A stretch of DNA of 64,000 nucleotides from Nephrocerus scutellatus (taxonomy: Eukaryota > Arthropoda > Insecta > Diptera > Pipunculidae). This document shows, piece by piece, positions 11,540 to 25,100 of the stretch. Position 1 is the first letter of the stretch. Every line of letters starts with the position of its first letter. Where the stretch lies: assembly GCA_947095585.1 (NCBI GenBank), contig OX352763.1:118523908-118587907 (forward strand), given 5' to 3'. The notes beneath the pieces are model-generated. The model saw nothing but the letters and a program-made list of their open reading frames with translations, did no database searches and was not told the DNA's origin. The position numbers and the translations under genes were made by a program.

Positions 11540-13670
11540 TTATGAAATAAAAGTCTTATCTAACTAAGCTAAACTAACTATCTCTTGCCAGCACCGACTC
11601 TTCAGTGACGTAGTAGCTACACTTGTTCAACAGCCGCCACTTTCCACTGACCCTCTCAGCAGACACATATTGTCTGATTTTCCCCAGCAAACACAATATC
11701 CCCAGCTAGTTCGCAAGTCCCCGCTACTAAGCCCAAATCAACATTTCCGCCCTCCCCGTAAAACCCACTGTTCTGATAGTTTGGTGGTGGTAGAGTTAGT
11801 TTATTAATTAGGATTTATATTCAATGTCAAGTTTATTAAAAAAAGCAACAACACAAAACAAAAGAAAACGCAACACAATTCAATTTGTAACACGAGCTTT
11901 CTAATTTTGAACCATACTAGAGCCACTGAGTTCTACCTCAGCTGGTAAAAAACACGTAACAATGGATTCGCCAAGCTGCGATGTTGAAAATGTAATCCAG
12001 AACATCAAAAACGTGACTATCGAAGGTTTAATCCGAGAATACCAAGGCAGTCCAGTGCTTGCAATTCAGCAAACCAATGACTAGCTTCTCTATATAGTTG
12101 CCAATAGAGATGTTAGATACTCGTTAACGATTGTAGATACTTATATAAATACCAATTCCTATTGCTTTTGAATTCCTCATACCTCAGCAAGCAGGCGCAC
12201 ACAATGGCGAAGCACAATTGATATTCTATACTGGCATCGTCTATGCAGTACATAAGTTCCATTCAGGCAAATCACGGAGACATTTTGACAACAGAAGGAA
12301 GACAGGAATTTCTCAAGGGAGGAATTTATGCAGAAGTTAGTGTGATGGCGGTGCTGGCGTTCACTGATTTGTCTGCGAACTATTTGCCATCACTCTCACA
12401 TCTCTTTTTCCTTTTTGCTGTCGTCGTCTATGTGCAGAATTCCTTTTCAAAAATTATTTGTCCCGTTAGCATAAAGTAGGGGCGGCATTGAATGTTATCT
12501 GCACACGACGTGACGTGACGCTCTTCTTTGAGAAGAATTTTAAATAAACAGGGAGCTTGCGAAAAAATGCTCCCAGAAGTCATCGAGGACAAAATTCTGT
12601 TCAACAAAAAACTTGAAAACTATGCATTACGCCTTAATAGCGCTCCAAAGAGGACAGTTGCTGTTCAGACCACTTCTTTGCTGTGACCAAATTCATAGTT
12701 GACGCCTTAAATTACCCTCTTCAGTGGATTACACAGCACGCATTTTACGCACATCAACAAACGCCGCCATCAATCACATTGGGAAATGGTTGATCCTTTT
12801 GAAGTAATGGATGGATGACATAGAAATGGAATGGAAGAAGAACAAGAAACTACACTTTGCTGTCTTTTTCACCCAAATGGATCTCGGTTCAACGTGCCTG
12901 ACAGCCACAAACAAATTTAATTCATGAGTGCGTGCATGCGAATCTGCTTACAAGCGGGCTTAGCATTCCATTCGTGAAGACACCAACAACACAAGGGACA
13001 CGCACGATTCACAAATAGACCGTGAGTATGAAGGAATAAGGCTCACACTGGCACACACGGTTGTGCAAACATGTAATGTCCTTGTGGTTTACTCAGGGCA
13101 AGGGGGGTGGTACCCTTGGACTAATTGAATGAACGACGGACGGGTGGGTTGGTTGGTTGTGAACAACCCCTAAAATTGGTTCATAATGATTTATATTTTC
13201 CCATATCCTTTTTAAAGCTTTGGACGGCACGAACGCAAAGAAAAACAAATCGATTCGGTTGCTTCGCATGTGTGCCATTGAACAATAAAGAGAAGGAGGA
13301 AAGTTAAGTTCTTGTGGCCACACACATACGCATATCCATATCTGAAAAGGACCCACTTTACAGCACGTCTGCATTTATTACGTTCAAGAGACAAATTACC
13401 ACACTTAATTGAGCTGTATGTCAACTTTGACATGGGTCACTACTATGTCCAATCCTACGAGTTTGAGAATTTGTTTCCATATTTGTTTTCGATGCGATCC
13501 TTTTGTTTGTTGAGGTTTCTTAAGGAGCCATCGTAGTAAGTACATTAAGATAATTGCACCATCGATGCAATCGCTCGCAAGGCAATCATCGAAATGGAAA
13601 GGTGGGGATAAGAAACAGTGCGCAGTGGTGGCACTTCATGTAAAACATTCATTCAACTCCGCAAATTTCG
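11540..13670. other. Mostly unassigned; two small plus ORFs
   Basis: Nothing here can be firmly named. Two small + frames are worth noting. 11962-12084 is 40 codons, begins MDSPSCDVENV and has a good Kozak context (ACAATGG). The second, an open frame ending in the codons MLPEVIEDKILFNKKLENYA at 12567 and running to a stop at about 12686, has no in-frame stop for at least 15 codons upstream. Neither matches a family I know; they may be transposon gag pieces or orphan exons. Confidence 0.3.
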
Positions 13671-13679
13671 GCAAAAACG

Positions 13680-14440
13680 TTGACTGCGTTGAATAAACTG
13701 CGGGTAGACAACCTACTACGAGTCATTGTGAGCTCCTTCAGGGACAGAACTCTGTTATACGATGCTAAGGAGGGCTCCACAAACTACACAAAGTTACCAG
13801 AAAAGCACCGGACCACTACTAGTGATCTAACATTTAGACGATCAACCGGATTAGAATTCGTCAGATATGCCGATGAAATACCTACTCGTGTATAGTGGTT
13901 GTTACTAAACGGTCGCGGATGTGATGAAATGATCCGCTATGTCAGAGATTGGCTGCATGTGGCGGGTTAATGACAGCGGTTCACAAGAGCGAAGCTATAC
14001 TGATAAGTAGCAGAAAAAATGTGGAAAGAGTTACAGTCGGTGTAGGCGGACATAACATCATTTTGAGCCCACATATAAAATACCTCAGAGTCCTGCTGGA
14101 TCACAGGCTCAATTTCAAGGAGCATCTGAAATATGCCAGTGAAAAGGCATCGCGTGCAGGTATAGCTGTTGTGAGGATTTCACCCAATATTGGTGGGCCT
14201 AAGCAGCCGCGATAAGAAAACTGCTAGCAAGGATCAATACGTTGATAATAATGTATGCGGCGCCTATATGGCACACGGCGACTTCTTGCACTAGCTACAT
14301 AAAAGGAGCCACAGCAGACTGCTATCGCTCAGAATATGCTGTGCATTCTGGACGGCCTCCACTGATGCAGCAGGGGTAATAAGAGGCAGGCAGGATGCCA
14401 GTTGAAGCAGGCAGAGTGCCGATTAAAGAAAGCACCCTGG
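13680..14440 (+). pseudogene. R1-like LINE relic
   Basis: Frame 13680-13895 includes LRVIVSSFRDRTLLYDAKEG and FVRYADEIP (a decayed FADD-type RT motif). Frame 13949-14215 reads HKSEAILISSRKNVERVTVG then SPHIKYLRVLLDHRLNFKEH, the same family as the insert at 6841-7765. The following 14215-14440 continues with stops (MYAAPIWHTATSCTS-like). It is a 5'-truncated, mutated copy. Confidence 0.7.
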
Positions 14441-14931
14441 GAGTAGAATGTCGTTCGAACAGCACAGTTAGCAATGACTGCACCAGGCGTGAAAGTTATC
14501 CAAAGAGTAATCTGACCGCCGAACTCAAAGGTATCTTAGAGCGATTAAAAGATCACTTTTAAAAGTTGTTAATTGGTGCGAGCTAACTGAGGAACTGGGC
14601 AGAGGCTCCACTCTTGACTGATCACTAAATTATGCAAAGACAAAGTTTAATTTTTATTCTCGGATTGTCGGATTATCGTCAGTTGACAGAAATATGACAG
14701 TTGAATAGCTTTGTCAAATTAGTGCCATCCTAATTATAAAAATAACTGCTAGCTCTATAATACATTCACTCACTCCAAAATAAGTGAAGTCCATAATACC
14801 AAAAGCAGATGTATTCAAAAGTTATGTTGAGTAGGAAGTAGGAAGTAAGGAAGTAAGATAAAAGTCCTGTTTCTTAGACTTAACGGGCGGAAACTGCACT
14901 TCAGTTCCTACTTTACTTGTAATGTAACCAG

Positions 14932-16200
14932 GAATCATCATCATCATATTTAACATCATACAACCATCTCTTCACCGGTCCCAATTTCAAGCCAATATCA
15001 TCCAGTTTGTCATCCCTAAACTCTGGGCGTCCTGGTCAACGCCATCCTTCCAGCGTAGGTTTGGCCGGCATCACTGTCGTGATCCATAAATCCTACCGCA
15101 AAGGGCTTTCCGAGTAGGATCCTCTTCCCTCATGCGAGCTAGCTGTCCTACCCACGGGAGCCTACTGAGCTTAATTCTCTTCACGATGTCGACATCGAGG
15201 TAACGCTTGTAGATCTCATCGTTATAGAGCCTCCAAAATGGTTCTTCCTCACATACGGGGCCAACAACTCTCCGTAAATTTTTTCTCTCGAACGCGACTA
15301 AGAGGTTAGAATGCTTTTTGCTAAGCACCAAAGTCTAGGATCCATATGACCATTGTCTTATACACGGGCAGCTTAGATGTTATGGTTAAATTTCTGGATT
15401 TAAAGATTGTTGACAGACTAAATTAGGCTTTGTTGGTTTTGAGAATCGGCTCTGTTATCGGCTGGAAGAGTTAACCCGAGATTGTTAAAGGACTGTACTA
15501 CTTCCAAATCGCGCTCCACTATTTTAACTGAGGGACCAATGTTGGCTCGCAGACGTGGCCACCATGTACTTTGTTTTGCATTCATTTATGTGCAGACCTA
15601 TATTACGTGCTGCCCGATTGATCTGGATGAAAACTTCCTGTACATATCTTGGGTTTCTAACAACGATGTCAATGTCGTGTGCGTAATGCAGTATCTGGAT
15701 GGACTTATAGAGGATTGTTCCTCTCGCCGTTACGTCAGAGTCTCGGATCACTTTCTCCAACGCCAGTTTGAAAAGGACTCAGTCCATCCCTTTGTCGGAG
15801 CCCGTTATATCAGTGGTTGATTTCCCTGGGATGAATCCACACTGGTATGGGCCAATGATAACTCTTCGCCAGTCTTCTAGCATCGCTTTTTCCTCCCATA
15901 CTTGCACTATTATTTCATGAATTGCTTGTTGTATTACAGATCCTCCTGACTTAATCAGCTCCGCTGGGATACCACCTGATCCTGGGGCCTTATTATTTTT
16001 GAGTCGATTTATCGCTCTGCTCACTTCGTCTATGATTGGTGGTGGCAGCATAGCATGATCTTCGGTCATTGGTGGAGCCTACAATTCCTCAGTTAGCTGG
16101 CCATTAACCAACTCATGAAAGTGCTGTTCCCATCGCTCTAAGATGCCTTTGAGATCGGCGATCAGATTACCCTCTTGCAGATTACCCTGCTCACATTAAT
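14932..16200 (-). pseudogene. RTE-type LINE copy
   Basis: Minus-strand RTE copy. From the right: ELVNGQLTEEL and MTEDHAMLPPPIIDEVSRAI with NNKAPGSGGIPAELI (16200-15850), IIGPYQCGFIPGKSTTDITG (about 15830), YAHDIDIVVRNPRYVQE (decayed YADDI, 15690-15640), then FERKNLRRVVGPVCEEEPFW and LYNDEIYKRYLDVDIVKRIK (15331-15071). The 3' end at 14932-14955 is the ATG-repeat tail (ATCATCATCATCAT on +). The RT palm between EDWRRVI and IIGPYQ is deleted, so it is inactive. Confidence 0.8.
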
Positions 16201-16209
16201 TTATTTCCA

Positions 16210-18600
16210 TTATCCACATGTGCTAAGATAGTAAAGCGGAGCTTCTCAGCTCGCCGTATGAATATCCAGTAATCCAGTCTAAAGTCTTAATGAAGACCTA
16301 CGTAATTTCGTGCAGGACGTTGTACGTGCCTCTGTTAATAAAAAAAAAACCTCAAAATTCCAAAGGCGAGCGCCAAACACTTGGTTTAATAACAGTGCCA
16401 TTTAATTCTGACTGGTAGAAGTCGAGATGTACGAGTGGACAAACAAACAAACGGTTGGAAAATTTCCTTTTCTCTGATTATTCGCTTCGCTCTTTGGGCT
16501 TGCAATCAATAATTCAATTTAACTTCGATTAGTTTGCTCCTGAGATGTGGTGTGCTGGTGGATGGCATATTACGTTTACGAGGAGAACTCAAATCGGAAG
16601 GCTTCTCTGCATCACATTGTAATTACTTTTGATGTTCGTTGTACAGTCAAACTGATTATCCTGGAAACTTCCTTATATGAAAGGAGAAATAAAGGAGGTT
16701 GTATGTGCCATGCTCCAAAAGAGTTGCTTGTCAAATTGTAATTCGCTGGGTAATTATTAGACGAACATCAGGCCATTCGGCCGGAGCATCTTATTACATT
16801 TGTAACTTTGGTTACCTATTTACGTTACTTTTAGGATATTTATAGGTGAGCCTTCCTGCAATTTTAGGTTTAGGTTTCTCGTTTGCTTTAAAAACTAACT
16901 TTAATTATGCTCGTCGTCATGGAAATGCGTATTTACCAATGGAAAAGCGATCCTTTGTATGCTTTCCTGATAAATATTTGCTTCGATTCTAATTACAAAG
17001 TACAATGCGCTACCCAAATTTAAGTCAATGAAAAACGCAATTACTTTAAGGCACAGTACGAGTAGGCAGGATTTGTTTCTTCTCTTTGCTTTTGCTTTTT
17101 CTTGTTCTTGTTGTTCTTCTTGACGGAATTAAATTCCTGCAGCTTTGTAGATTTCTATGAAATAATCTCAGTGCAACGTCAACGTTTCCGAAACGACACA
17201 AAACCAAATCAAACAACATCAGAAATCAGTTGTCCTCCTTATCCTGTACAGTGTGTTCGTGCAAATATTCAATGTGTTATTTATGCTCTTCCAATGCTGT
17301 GTAGAAGAATTCATTGTAGAATTCTTGGAAGGGTTCAAGAAAAGCTGAAACCGATTTCGTGATATTTCGGGTGGTGGCAGGCCAAATGTAATTACATTTG
17401 TCAGAAAAAGGACAAAGATTGTGCCATTATCTCTGACTATGAAAAAATTGGGAACAAAATAATTTTGCCGGCTGCCTCAATGCTTTCAATCTTTGAATCA
17501 GGATGCCAAAGGTGTTTATGATTCACGGGAGAATGTGCGACGTTTTGAACCCAACACTACTTTAGTAAATGGGGGAAAATGAAATGTAGACACAAGACAT
17601 GTTGTTGTTTGTGGTTTTATCTCAAAAGGGAATTTTCTTTTTCCTCATGTTTCTATCCCATCCCTTAGGTAAATCCTTTAGACCGAAAGGATTCACTGTG
17701 TAACACGTGCCTCGTTTTTGTCTGATGTGCGTATATGCCGTACTGGATAAGTAGCTTCTTCTTTAATGGAAAATAAGGAATTAATGAATTGCGTTGGCGT
17801 ATTTTTGTTTTTCCCGATTTCGGAGTCAATGACTTGTTTTCCATAAAGATACATGCCACAACTGCGTAATGGTTATGGTAATAGTTTTTTATAAAATATG
17901 CACACGCATAAAAGAGCTCATAATGCTAAGCACGGGTGTTAAGATAAGGTGGGGATCAAAGTAGATGTCCCTGAAATTGTGTTTAGAATGTCTGCTGAAC
18001 TTGAGAAAGCATTCAACAACGTCTTCCACGGAAATCTCTAAACTTAACACTATATGCGGAATGAAACTGATGAGCGTAAATTAAATCAACCAGTAATACA
18101 ACTGTCGAGTTAATGTCAATCCCAAACCAAAACCAATTATCCACAGATTGGAGAAAGGAATAAAATTTCATTCCTTTAAAGGCGTCATAAACAGATATTC
18201 GATCCAATATCAGCTCGACCAAATACAACAATCCCTGGAACAGTGACAAGCAGGAAATATATCTGCGACAATCGAGCGAATCAATTAATTTTCAAATGTT
18301 TTCGTCTCAAATAATATTTAACTGTGCAGTTAATATGTCACCTCGTCTGACACCAAACTTGAGTATTGTAACAAAGTCATTTGTTTGTAAGCAAACAAAC
18401 CCTATAATATTTTACATTTTGACCGTCCGTCAGGCCATCAGTAGTCCAAGCGAACAGCAATAAGGCCTTAGGTTACTTCTGCTACGTATTGACCACGACA
18501 AGCGGAAAAGAAACACTGCACGAACCCCGACAAATGTCAATATCTGAGTAATTTCTCATAAGCATAAAATTTCCAAACGCTTTTTCAAATTATCACTAAT
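16210..18600. other. Unassigned AT-rich sequence
   Basis: I see no supported gene, RNA or repeat. Open frames are short (up to about 86 codons), lack motifs and are not bounded by convincing splice sites. Confidence 0.5.
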
Positions 18601-18639
18601 CGGCACTAATTAGAGACTTTTCCTAACAAGAAAGTTTTT

Positions 18640-19200
18640 GACGGCAGCGCATCGACAAGGATGAGGATTAAAGCAGGAGTTCCTCAAGGTTCCAGACTTG
18701 GACCAGTCTTGTTCAGCATTTACACGGCGGATCAACCCACCAATACAGCCCGAACAAGAAACGTGCTTTTCGCGGATAACGTATTCCGTTTCCCTCTCTC
18801 CTGAGATAACTACCCCCGAAGAGTGAAGAAACACCTCTGAAATCTTTGGGATCACTACCTCAAGTGGGGGTTGAAGGTCAACGCCAATAAAACGGAACTT
18901 ATCTGCTTCCGAGTACCAGCAACAAAAATAGGAAGAAGATATTTCGCAACCCGGTGCAGAGGCTTAAAAAGCTCCCTTCCAGACAGCACGATAGTAAACC
19001 TCAAGTCAGAGACAAAGTACCTGGGAATCAACTTTAGCGATAGGATTAAGTTCAACAATTACATTAATATAACGATGGAAAGAGCTTACCACGCTCTCCA
19101 TTTGGTGTACTCGCTTTTTAGAAGACTAAACGGTCTGTCTAACTTAATTTTCCTAACAAGAAAACTACCTCTTGGGACAACCAACCTAGCTGATTAGCCA
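18640..19200 (+). pseudogene. Jockey-type LINE RT fragment
   Basis: The + frame at 18660-18790 reads [20 protein letters not shown] and [10 protein letters not shown], the RT B and C blocks of Jockey-type LINEs with YADD decayed to FADN. Frame 18871-19197 continues with KVNANKTELICFRVPATK and LGINFSDRIKFNNYIN, the usual thumb region. A frameshift separates the halves and the copy is truncated at both ends. Confidence 0.75.
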
Positions 19201-19261
19201 ACACCTTCACACACGTAAACTAAATACACTCCATTTTTAAAAACTTTTATCTAACTTGACT

Positions 19262-19435
19262 TTGAGGTTATTTTTAACCACCTTCCTTCCACACGACCTA
19301 GAGAGCTGAAATTTTGTGAGTCTCTAAGTCCAAAATAGCATTTTTTATATTTCGAGTATGACGCGTTTCTCGTTTTTCGAGGTCTTTTTTAACCACCTTT
19401 CGCACGACCTAGGGGGCTGACATTTTGTGAGCGGC
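19262..19435 (+). repeat. Degenerate direct repeat pair
   Basis: The block with GAGGTTATTTTTAACCACC, CACGACCTAGAGAGCTGAA and ATTTTGTGAG (19262-19320) recurs as GAGGTCTTTTTTAACCACC, CACGACCTAGGGGGCTGAC, ATTTTGTGAG (19378-19431). The period is about 116 bp, and it looks like a two-unit remnant of a tandem or transposon repeat. Confidence 0.6.
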
Positions 19436-19459
19436 TTAATGTCAGGAGCTTTGATATGA

Positions 19460-22190
19460 TATCTCTGGTTTGCTGGTACTTTCGAACAGACCTCAGCACT
19501 GATAGGCAATGACTCCGCTTTTCGAACAGTGCGCTGGTGCTTTATAAGCAAACCGCAAATTCCGCTCTGTTGTGTTCATCACAAGTCCAGGTCATATGTC
19601 ACATAAGAATAGTTGTTTTAGTTCCACTTGCGAATAGGAGACATCACGTTCTTCAAACTTGCTGTCTTCAGCGAGATAATGAATTGAATCAGAAGTAGCA
19701 GACAATAGATCATTTACGTATATAAGAAATAGTGACGGGGATAAGCCAGAGCCCTGAGGTACGCCAGCGTTAATGCAATGTGTTTCAGACTTGAGTCTTA
19801 GATTGAGCCAAAGATAGGTGCTTATTCAATTGACTTCAGCTCGCATGCATTTTCCCAAAAAAGGTTGCTGCGATAGCCTTTTATATGCCTTAGAAATATC
19901 AAGATCATTGCTAAAACTTCTGCCACTGTTAGATAAGATATTACATCAAATTATCAGTGGTACGTTGGCCACGAAACCCGTAGCACTGGCAGTCACTAAG
20001 GACTTCTTGTCTGTCTGTCTTTTACATTTGTGACTTTTTTAAGCCTCAAATATTCCAGATTTTCTTGATCAACATTCCAGCAATTTTCTCATTTATTGTA
20101 TAACAGTCCTAGTTGCTTTAGATCTACCACCTATTTCATTTTCTACCTTTTAGTGGGCTTGTTATGCTTTTTTTAAATATTATTTTAAATCTTGGGAAGA
20201 TTGGACGAAAGTGCTATGAGTGGGTACGAAGAAGACGACGGCTCGCATTTTAAAGACTGTTTTTCAACTTCTCAGGAAGATTCCAAAGGATAGGTTAGAT
20301 GGAAAAGCTCACGCAATACTAAATGCCAGCGACCTACTACTACTACTACTACTACTACTACACCTCTTCAGAACTATTGGCGAAATACCATCTGGCCAAG
20401 CTGATTTGTGTATACTGAGATCACTGAATGCTCTGGCAACTGTGCGAAGCAACGCACAATATGGAACCGTGGAGCTAGCCGCAGATTGGCGTTGTCCTTA
20501 GAGCTAACTGTTGGAATGTCAATACAGATAAGGGTATTGTTTGATTGATTGTGATGGCGAATTGTTATCCCCAATCCGTTCGACCAAAGATTCAAAGTCA
20601 ACTGCTTGATAAAAAAAAACCACCGCTGAAGGTGATTTCTAAAAAGGACTCTCTCCCATTAAGCTAATGCCTTTGTTGTCTGCCGTGCAATGAACATTTT
20701 AACGGCGTATTTCTTATTGCGTGTTCAATGAATTGGTTCTTTCTTGTCCGCCGTTTATTGCTTCGGCGACCAGACTACAGACCAATTACTCACCACAATT
20801 AATGGCCTACAGTACTTGTCGCTTATATTTACAATGTAATGAGTGCGTAGTTTTATGGAAATTAAAATTTTATCCACACAGATGACTTTGATGTCATATT
20901 ATACAGGGTGTATTAGAATGACTGGCGAATATCCGAATAATTGATAGTTACGAGGGGAGTCGATTTTCTCCACCTGAAGTATTCGTAGAGTTTGTAGAGG
21001 AGGAAGCGTGGTTTTGACCTTACATCAGAACCAGCTACCTCAAGCTACATTTTGTATTTGTCACTCCTTCTGTACTCAGATTGCAGTGCGATTAAAGGTC
21101 GATTATATTTACTCTCACATGCTTCCTGCTTTTCACGTCTGAATATTTTGTGGATGTTAATCTGTCCAGCAGTTCGTTCGTGCAATGATCATCTTCCTAT
21201 AACGATGCGCATACGAGTATCTTGGCTTATCATAGCAGCGAATCCTTTGTAAAACTCAGATCAGCCAGAATTAAGTTGCGGGGAAAGTGTTCTCGCTAAT
21301 CTGACACCAAAGGATTTCACACAAATCAATCACAATTGAAAAATTATCCTTTCCCTTGCTGTGGGTTCACATGAATGTAATCCTTGTAATCTTTGAGTAA
21401 CTAATGCATCCCTAATCGACCATTCAGCAGCAATGACTGTAAATCTACCAGGAAATTCTTTTTCTCCTCCTCCTTTTCATGCGACCGTTCTTTGCGACGA
21501 CGATGCAACAGCAGGATGCAGAAGGCACTTTTACAACAATCTGCCAACGAAACGACGACGACAGTAGATCAACTTGGAAGGACGATAAAATGCGCTCCAA
21601 ACAAATTACTCTCTCGTTTATCCTGTCTGTCTGTCTGTCTGCCTGTAGATGCGGGACGTGTGCTGCGCGCATCCTATGCAGTTAGTGGTGGTTAACAAAA
21701 CAAAGCTCTTTTGTTGCAATAAACTGCTGCGTGTATTATCCTTGCTGTCCTTTTCAAAGTGTTGCACATTTAGTAGAACTTAGCGGTTCTTTTTATTTTC
21801 TTTCTGACGCTTTTTTTTAATCTCTCACACTCTAACCAACTCTTTGTCACTCTATCTTGCTGACAAAACGTCAAGTGGATAATGAGGATTTCTCGTCGCA
21901 TCAATTTATCGTTTTTTTGACAGTTAATTTGACGTTTAATATCTGGCATGCATGCGATTAGGTAGGTATGTGTGCACTGTGTGCTCATGAAGATCCAAAA
22001 TGGGACACCTCTTAATTGGTCAGCCCTCGTGTCCACCCCTGGAATTTCCATACACAACACCCTCCATAATTGGGTCAGTTCTCTTTGGTATACCTCTCAA
22101 ACGCGACGTAGCTACAGGTTACCTAAAGCCCCTGATTTGGGTGCAGACCTCCTAAATGAGACAGTAGACCCAAAAATCAATAAATGACAT
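19460..22190. other. Mostly unassigned; microsatellites
   Basis: No supported gene. A (CTA)n microsatellite lies at 20333-20361 and a CTGT run at 21626-21645. The motif ACAGGGTGTATTAGAATG at 20902 resembles transposon termini in style only. Sequence near 20480-20510 (GCGTTGTCCTTAGAGCTAAC) also matches positions 12-32 of the window, so it is dispersed repeat DNA of unknown type. Confidence 0.4.
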
Positions 22191-22199
22191 CTCTAATTG

Positions 22200-25100
22200 G
22201 GACAGTAAGTTCCGAGTGTAAGGTTCGCAACTACATCAAATGAACTTAAAGGGAAAGAATCTTGTAACTTGTAACTTGAAAAGTTGAATGGTTCTCGTTC
22301 GTTCATGTGGTAAGAATCTTAAGCACAATAAACTCGCCCGTAACAAAACTCTATTACGGAACCCAAAATCAGCCTCGGATACACTGATGAAAGACGATGA
22401 CCACGGCAACGAAAATGGCTTACGATATTCTCATGGAACGTACGCTCACTGTATAGAGCTCGGGGTGGGGTTTCTTGTCAGCAAAAGAATGAAACCTACC
22501 GTTATCGGCTTTAAAGCAATAAATGAACGGCTATGCAACCTTCGGGTGCGTGGCAAATTTAAAAACATAAGCCTCATAAACGTTCACGCGCCTACAGAGC
22601 ATTCCCCAGATGATGAAAAAGAATAATTCTTTGATTCAGTCGAACGGGAACTCCATACCTGCCCCTAGTATGATGTAAAAATCATCCTCGGGGAGATGAA
22701 TGCTAAAATAGGTAGGTAGCCAGTATTCACGCAGTACATTGGCACCCATAGCTTACACGAGAACACTAATGAAAATGGAAAACGAGTCATAGAGGTGGCA
22801 GCAAGCAATAATTTGGTATCTGGGTATCTCCTGATGGAGCCACTCGCAACCGGATAGACCACGTGTTGATAGACCGCCGCCACAACCCGAATCTGATGAC
22901 GGTACGAATGTACCGAGGTGCCAACGTCGACTCGGACCACTATCTTGTTGGTATAGTGCTCCGAGCGCGGATTGCATCATCACGAAAGACTGCATCCGCG
23001 AATCAGATTCGAGTCAACACGGCTGCCCTTCGCAACGAAGAGACCAGAAATACCTACGGTCAAGCGATATGACTCGCCCTAAATGGAGGGAGAGTAAGTC
23101 CTGAGGTTGAGATGTCGGGCTTAGAGGAGAAATGAAAACGGCTTAAGAATACTGTCATTAGCCCTGCTGACACCATCTTTGGCAGTAGTCGTAGAGATCG
23201 GAACGACTGGTTCGATGACGAATGTAAGCTAGCGACTGAACGTAAGAATGTTGCGTACCGAGCAATGCAACAATCTCATAGAACGCGGGCACCCGAAGAT
23301 GAATATAAAGAGCTCAGAAGATATTAAAAAACAGTTCACCGGCGAAAGAAAGCAGCCTGGGAGAAGAATCTCGTCTGTGAACTGGAACAGTATAGAGAGC
23401 GTGGAAGTTCTACCAAAGAGTGCGCGGTATGACGCAATATACACCGCGTTGCACGTACTGCAAAGACAATGAGGGTAATCTTATCGCCGATCTCAAAGGC
23501 ATCTTAGAGCGATGGGAAGAGCACTTTCATGAGTTGCTAAATGGCCAGCTTACTGAGGAATTGGAGGCTCCACCAATGACCGAAGATCATACTATGCTGC
23601 CGCCACCAAGCATAGTCGAAGTTAGCAGAGCGACAAATCGGCTCAAAAATAATAAGGCCCCGGGATTAGATGGTATCCCAGCGGAGTCGAATAAGTCAGG
23701 AGGATCCGCAATACACCAAGCAATTTATGAACTAATAGTGCAAGTATGGGAGGAAGAAGCGGTGCCAAAAGATGGGCGAAGAGGCATCCTGTGCCCCATA
23801 CATAAGAAGGGAGATATCACAAAATGCAGCAATCATCGTGGTATAACGTTGTTTAGTACCGCGTATAAGGTTTTCTCCTCTTTCCTTCAAGACAGGATAG
23901 CCCCATACGCTAAAATAATGAGTGGTCCATACCAGTGTGGCTTCATCCCAGGCAAATCAACAACTGATCAGATTTACATCTTAAGGCAGATGATGGAAAA
24001 ATGTCTAGAGTTTCAAAACTCACTACACCATCTTTTTATAGATTTTAAAGCCGCCTATGATGGCATAGCCAGAGTAAAACTTTATAAATAAATAATAATA
24101 TTCGGCACGGCACAGACCGTTGCGGTCCAAAGCCTATTGGAAGAGACCTACAATTTAATGCCGTATCCGAACGGCGAATTGAGAAGCTTTCGGGAGAAGT
24201 TATTACTCTCGGACGTTTTGTCAGACCATTCGAGAGAGGTGGGACACCGTGAAAAATACTTTTTGCTGTTACTGGGATTCGAATAACGAAATTCCTGCTC
24301 AGAAGCCATGCACTTATCCACTGAGCCACGGCGCCCACAGAACTTTATAAAGCCATGACAGAATTCGGCATCCCAAATAAACTGGCACGACTATTTAGGT
24401 TGACCATGACCAAGTTAAAATATCCGGATCACTATCAAGCCCATTCAACATCTATCTATAACATCTATAACAAGGGGATGGACTGGCCTGCGTCCTCTTT
24501 CACCTGGCGTTGGAGAAAGTGATCCGAGACTCTGACGTAACGGCAAGAGGAACAATCCTCTATAAGTCCATTCAGATACTGGCTTACGCAGACGACATTA
24601 ACACCGTTGTTAGAAAGAAAGAGCTTTACAGGAAGCTTTCATCCAGAACAAGCGAGCAGAACGAAATATGGGTCTGCACATAAATGAGAGCAAAATAAAG
24701 TACATGGTGGTCACGTCTGCGAGCTGAAGAACATTGGTCCCTGAATTAAATTATCGTGGAGCGCAAATTTGAAGTAGTGCAGTACTTTAACTATCTCGGG
24801 TCAACTGTAGCAGCCGATAACAGCATGGACGCAGAAATACGCGCACGGTTGCTTAAAGCCAACAAAGCCAACTATAATCTGTCAAGACTCTTCAAATCCA
24901 GGAACTTAACCAAAACATCCAAGCTGCTGATATATAAGACAATGGTCATACCAGTACTTAGATATGTTTCCGAGACTTGTGCAAAAAGCTTAGCAAAAAG
25001 CATTCTGACCTCTTAGCCGCGTTCGAGAGAAAAATCTTACGGATATCGTTGGCCCCGTATGTGAGGAAGGACGATTCCGGAGACTCTATAATGATGAGAT

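Noticed and set aside
24265..24330. tRNA gene on minus
   Set aside because: A and B boxes are present, but the body does not fold as a tRNA and the unit has a SINE tail and TSD.
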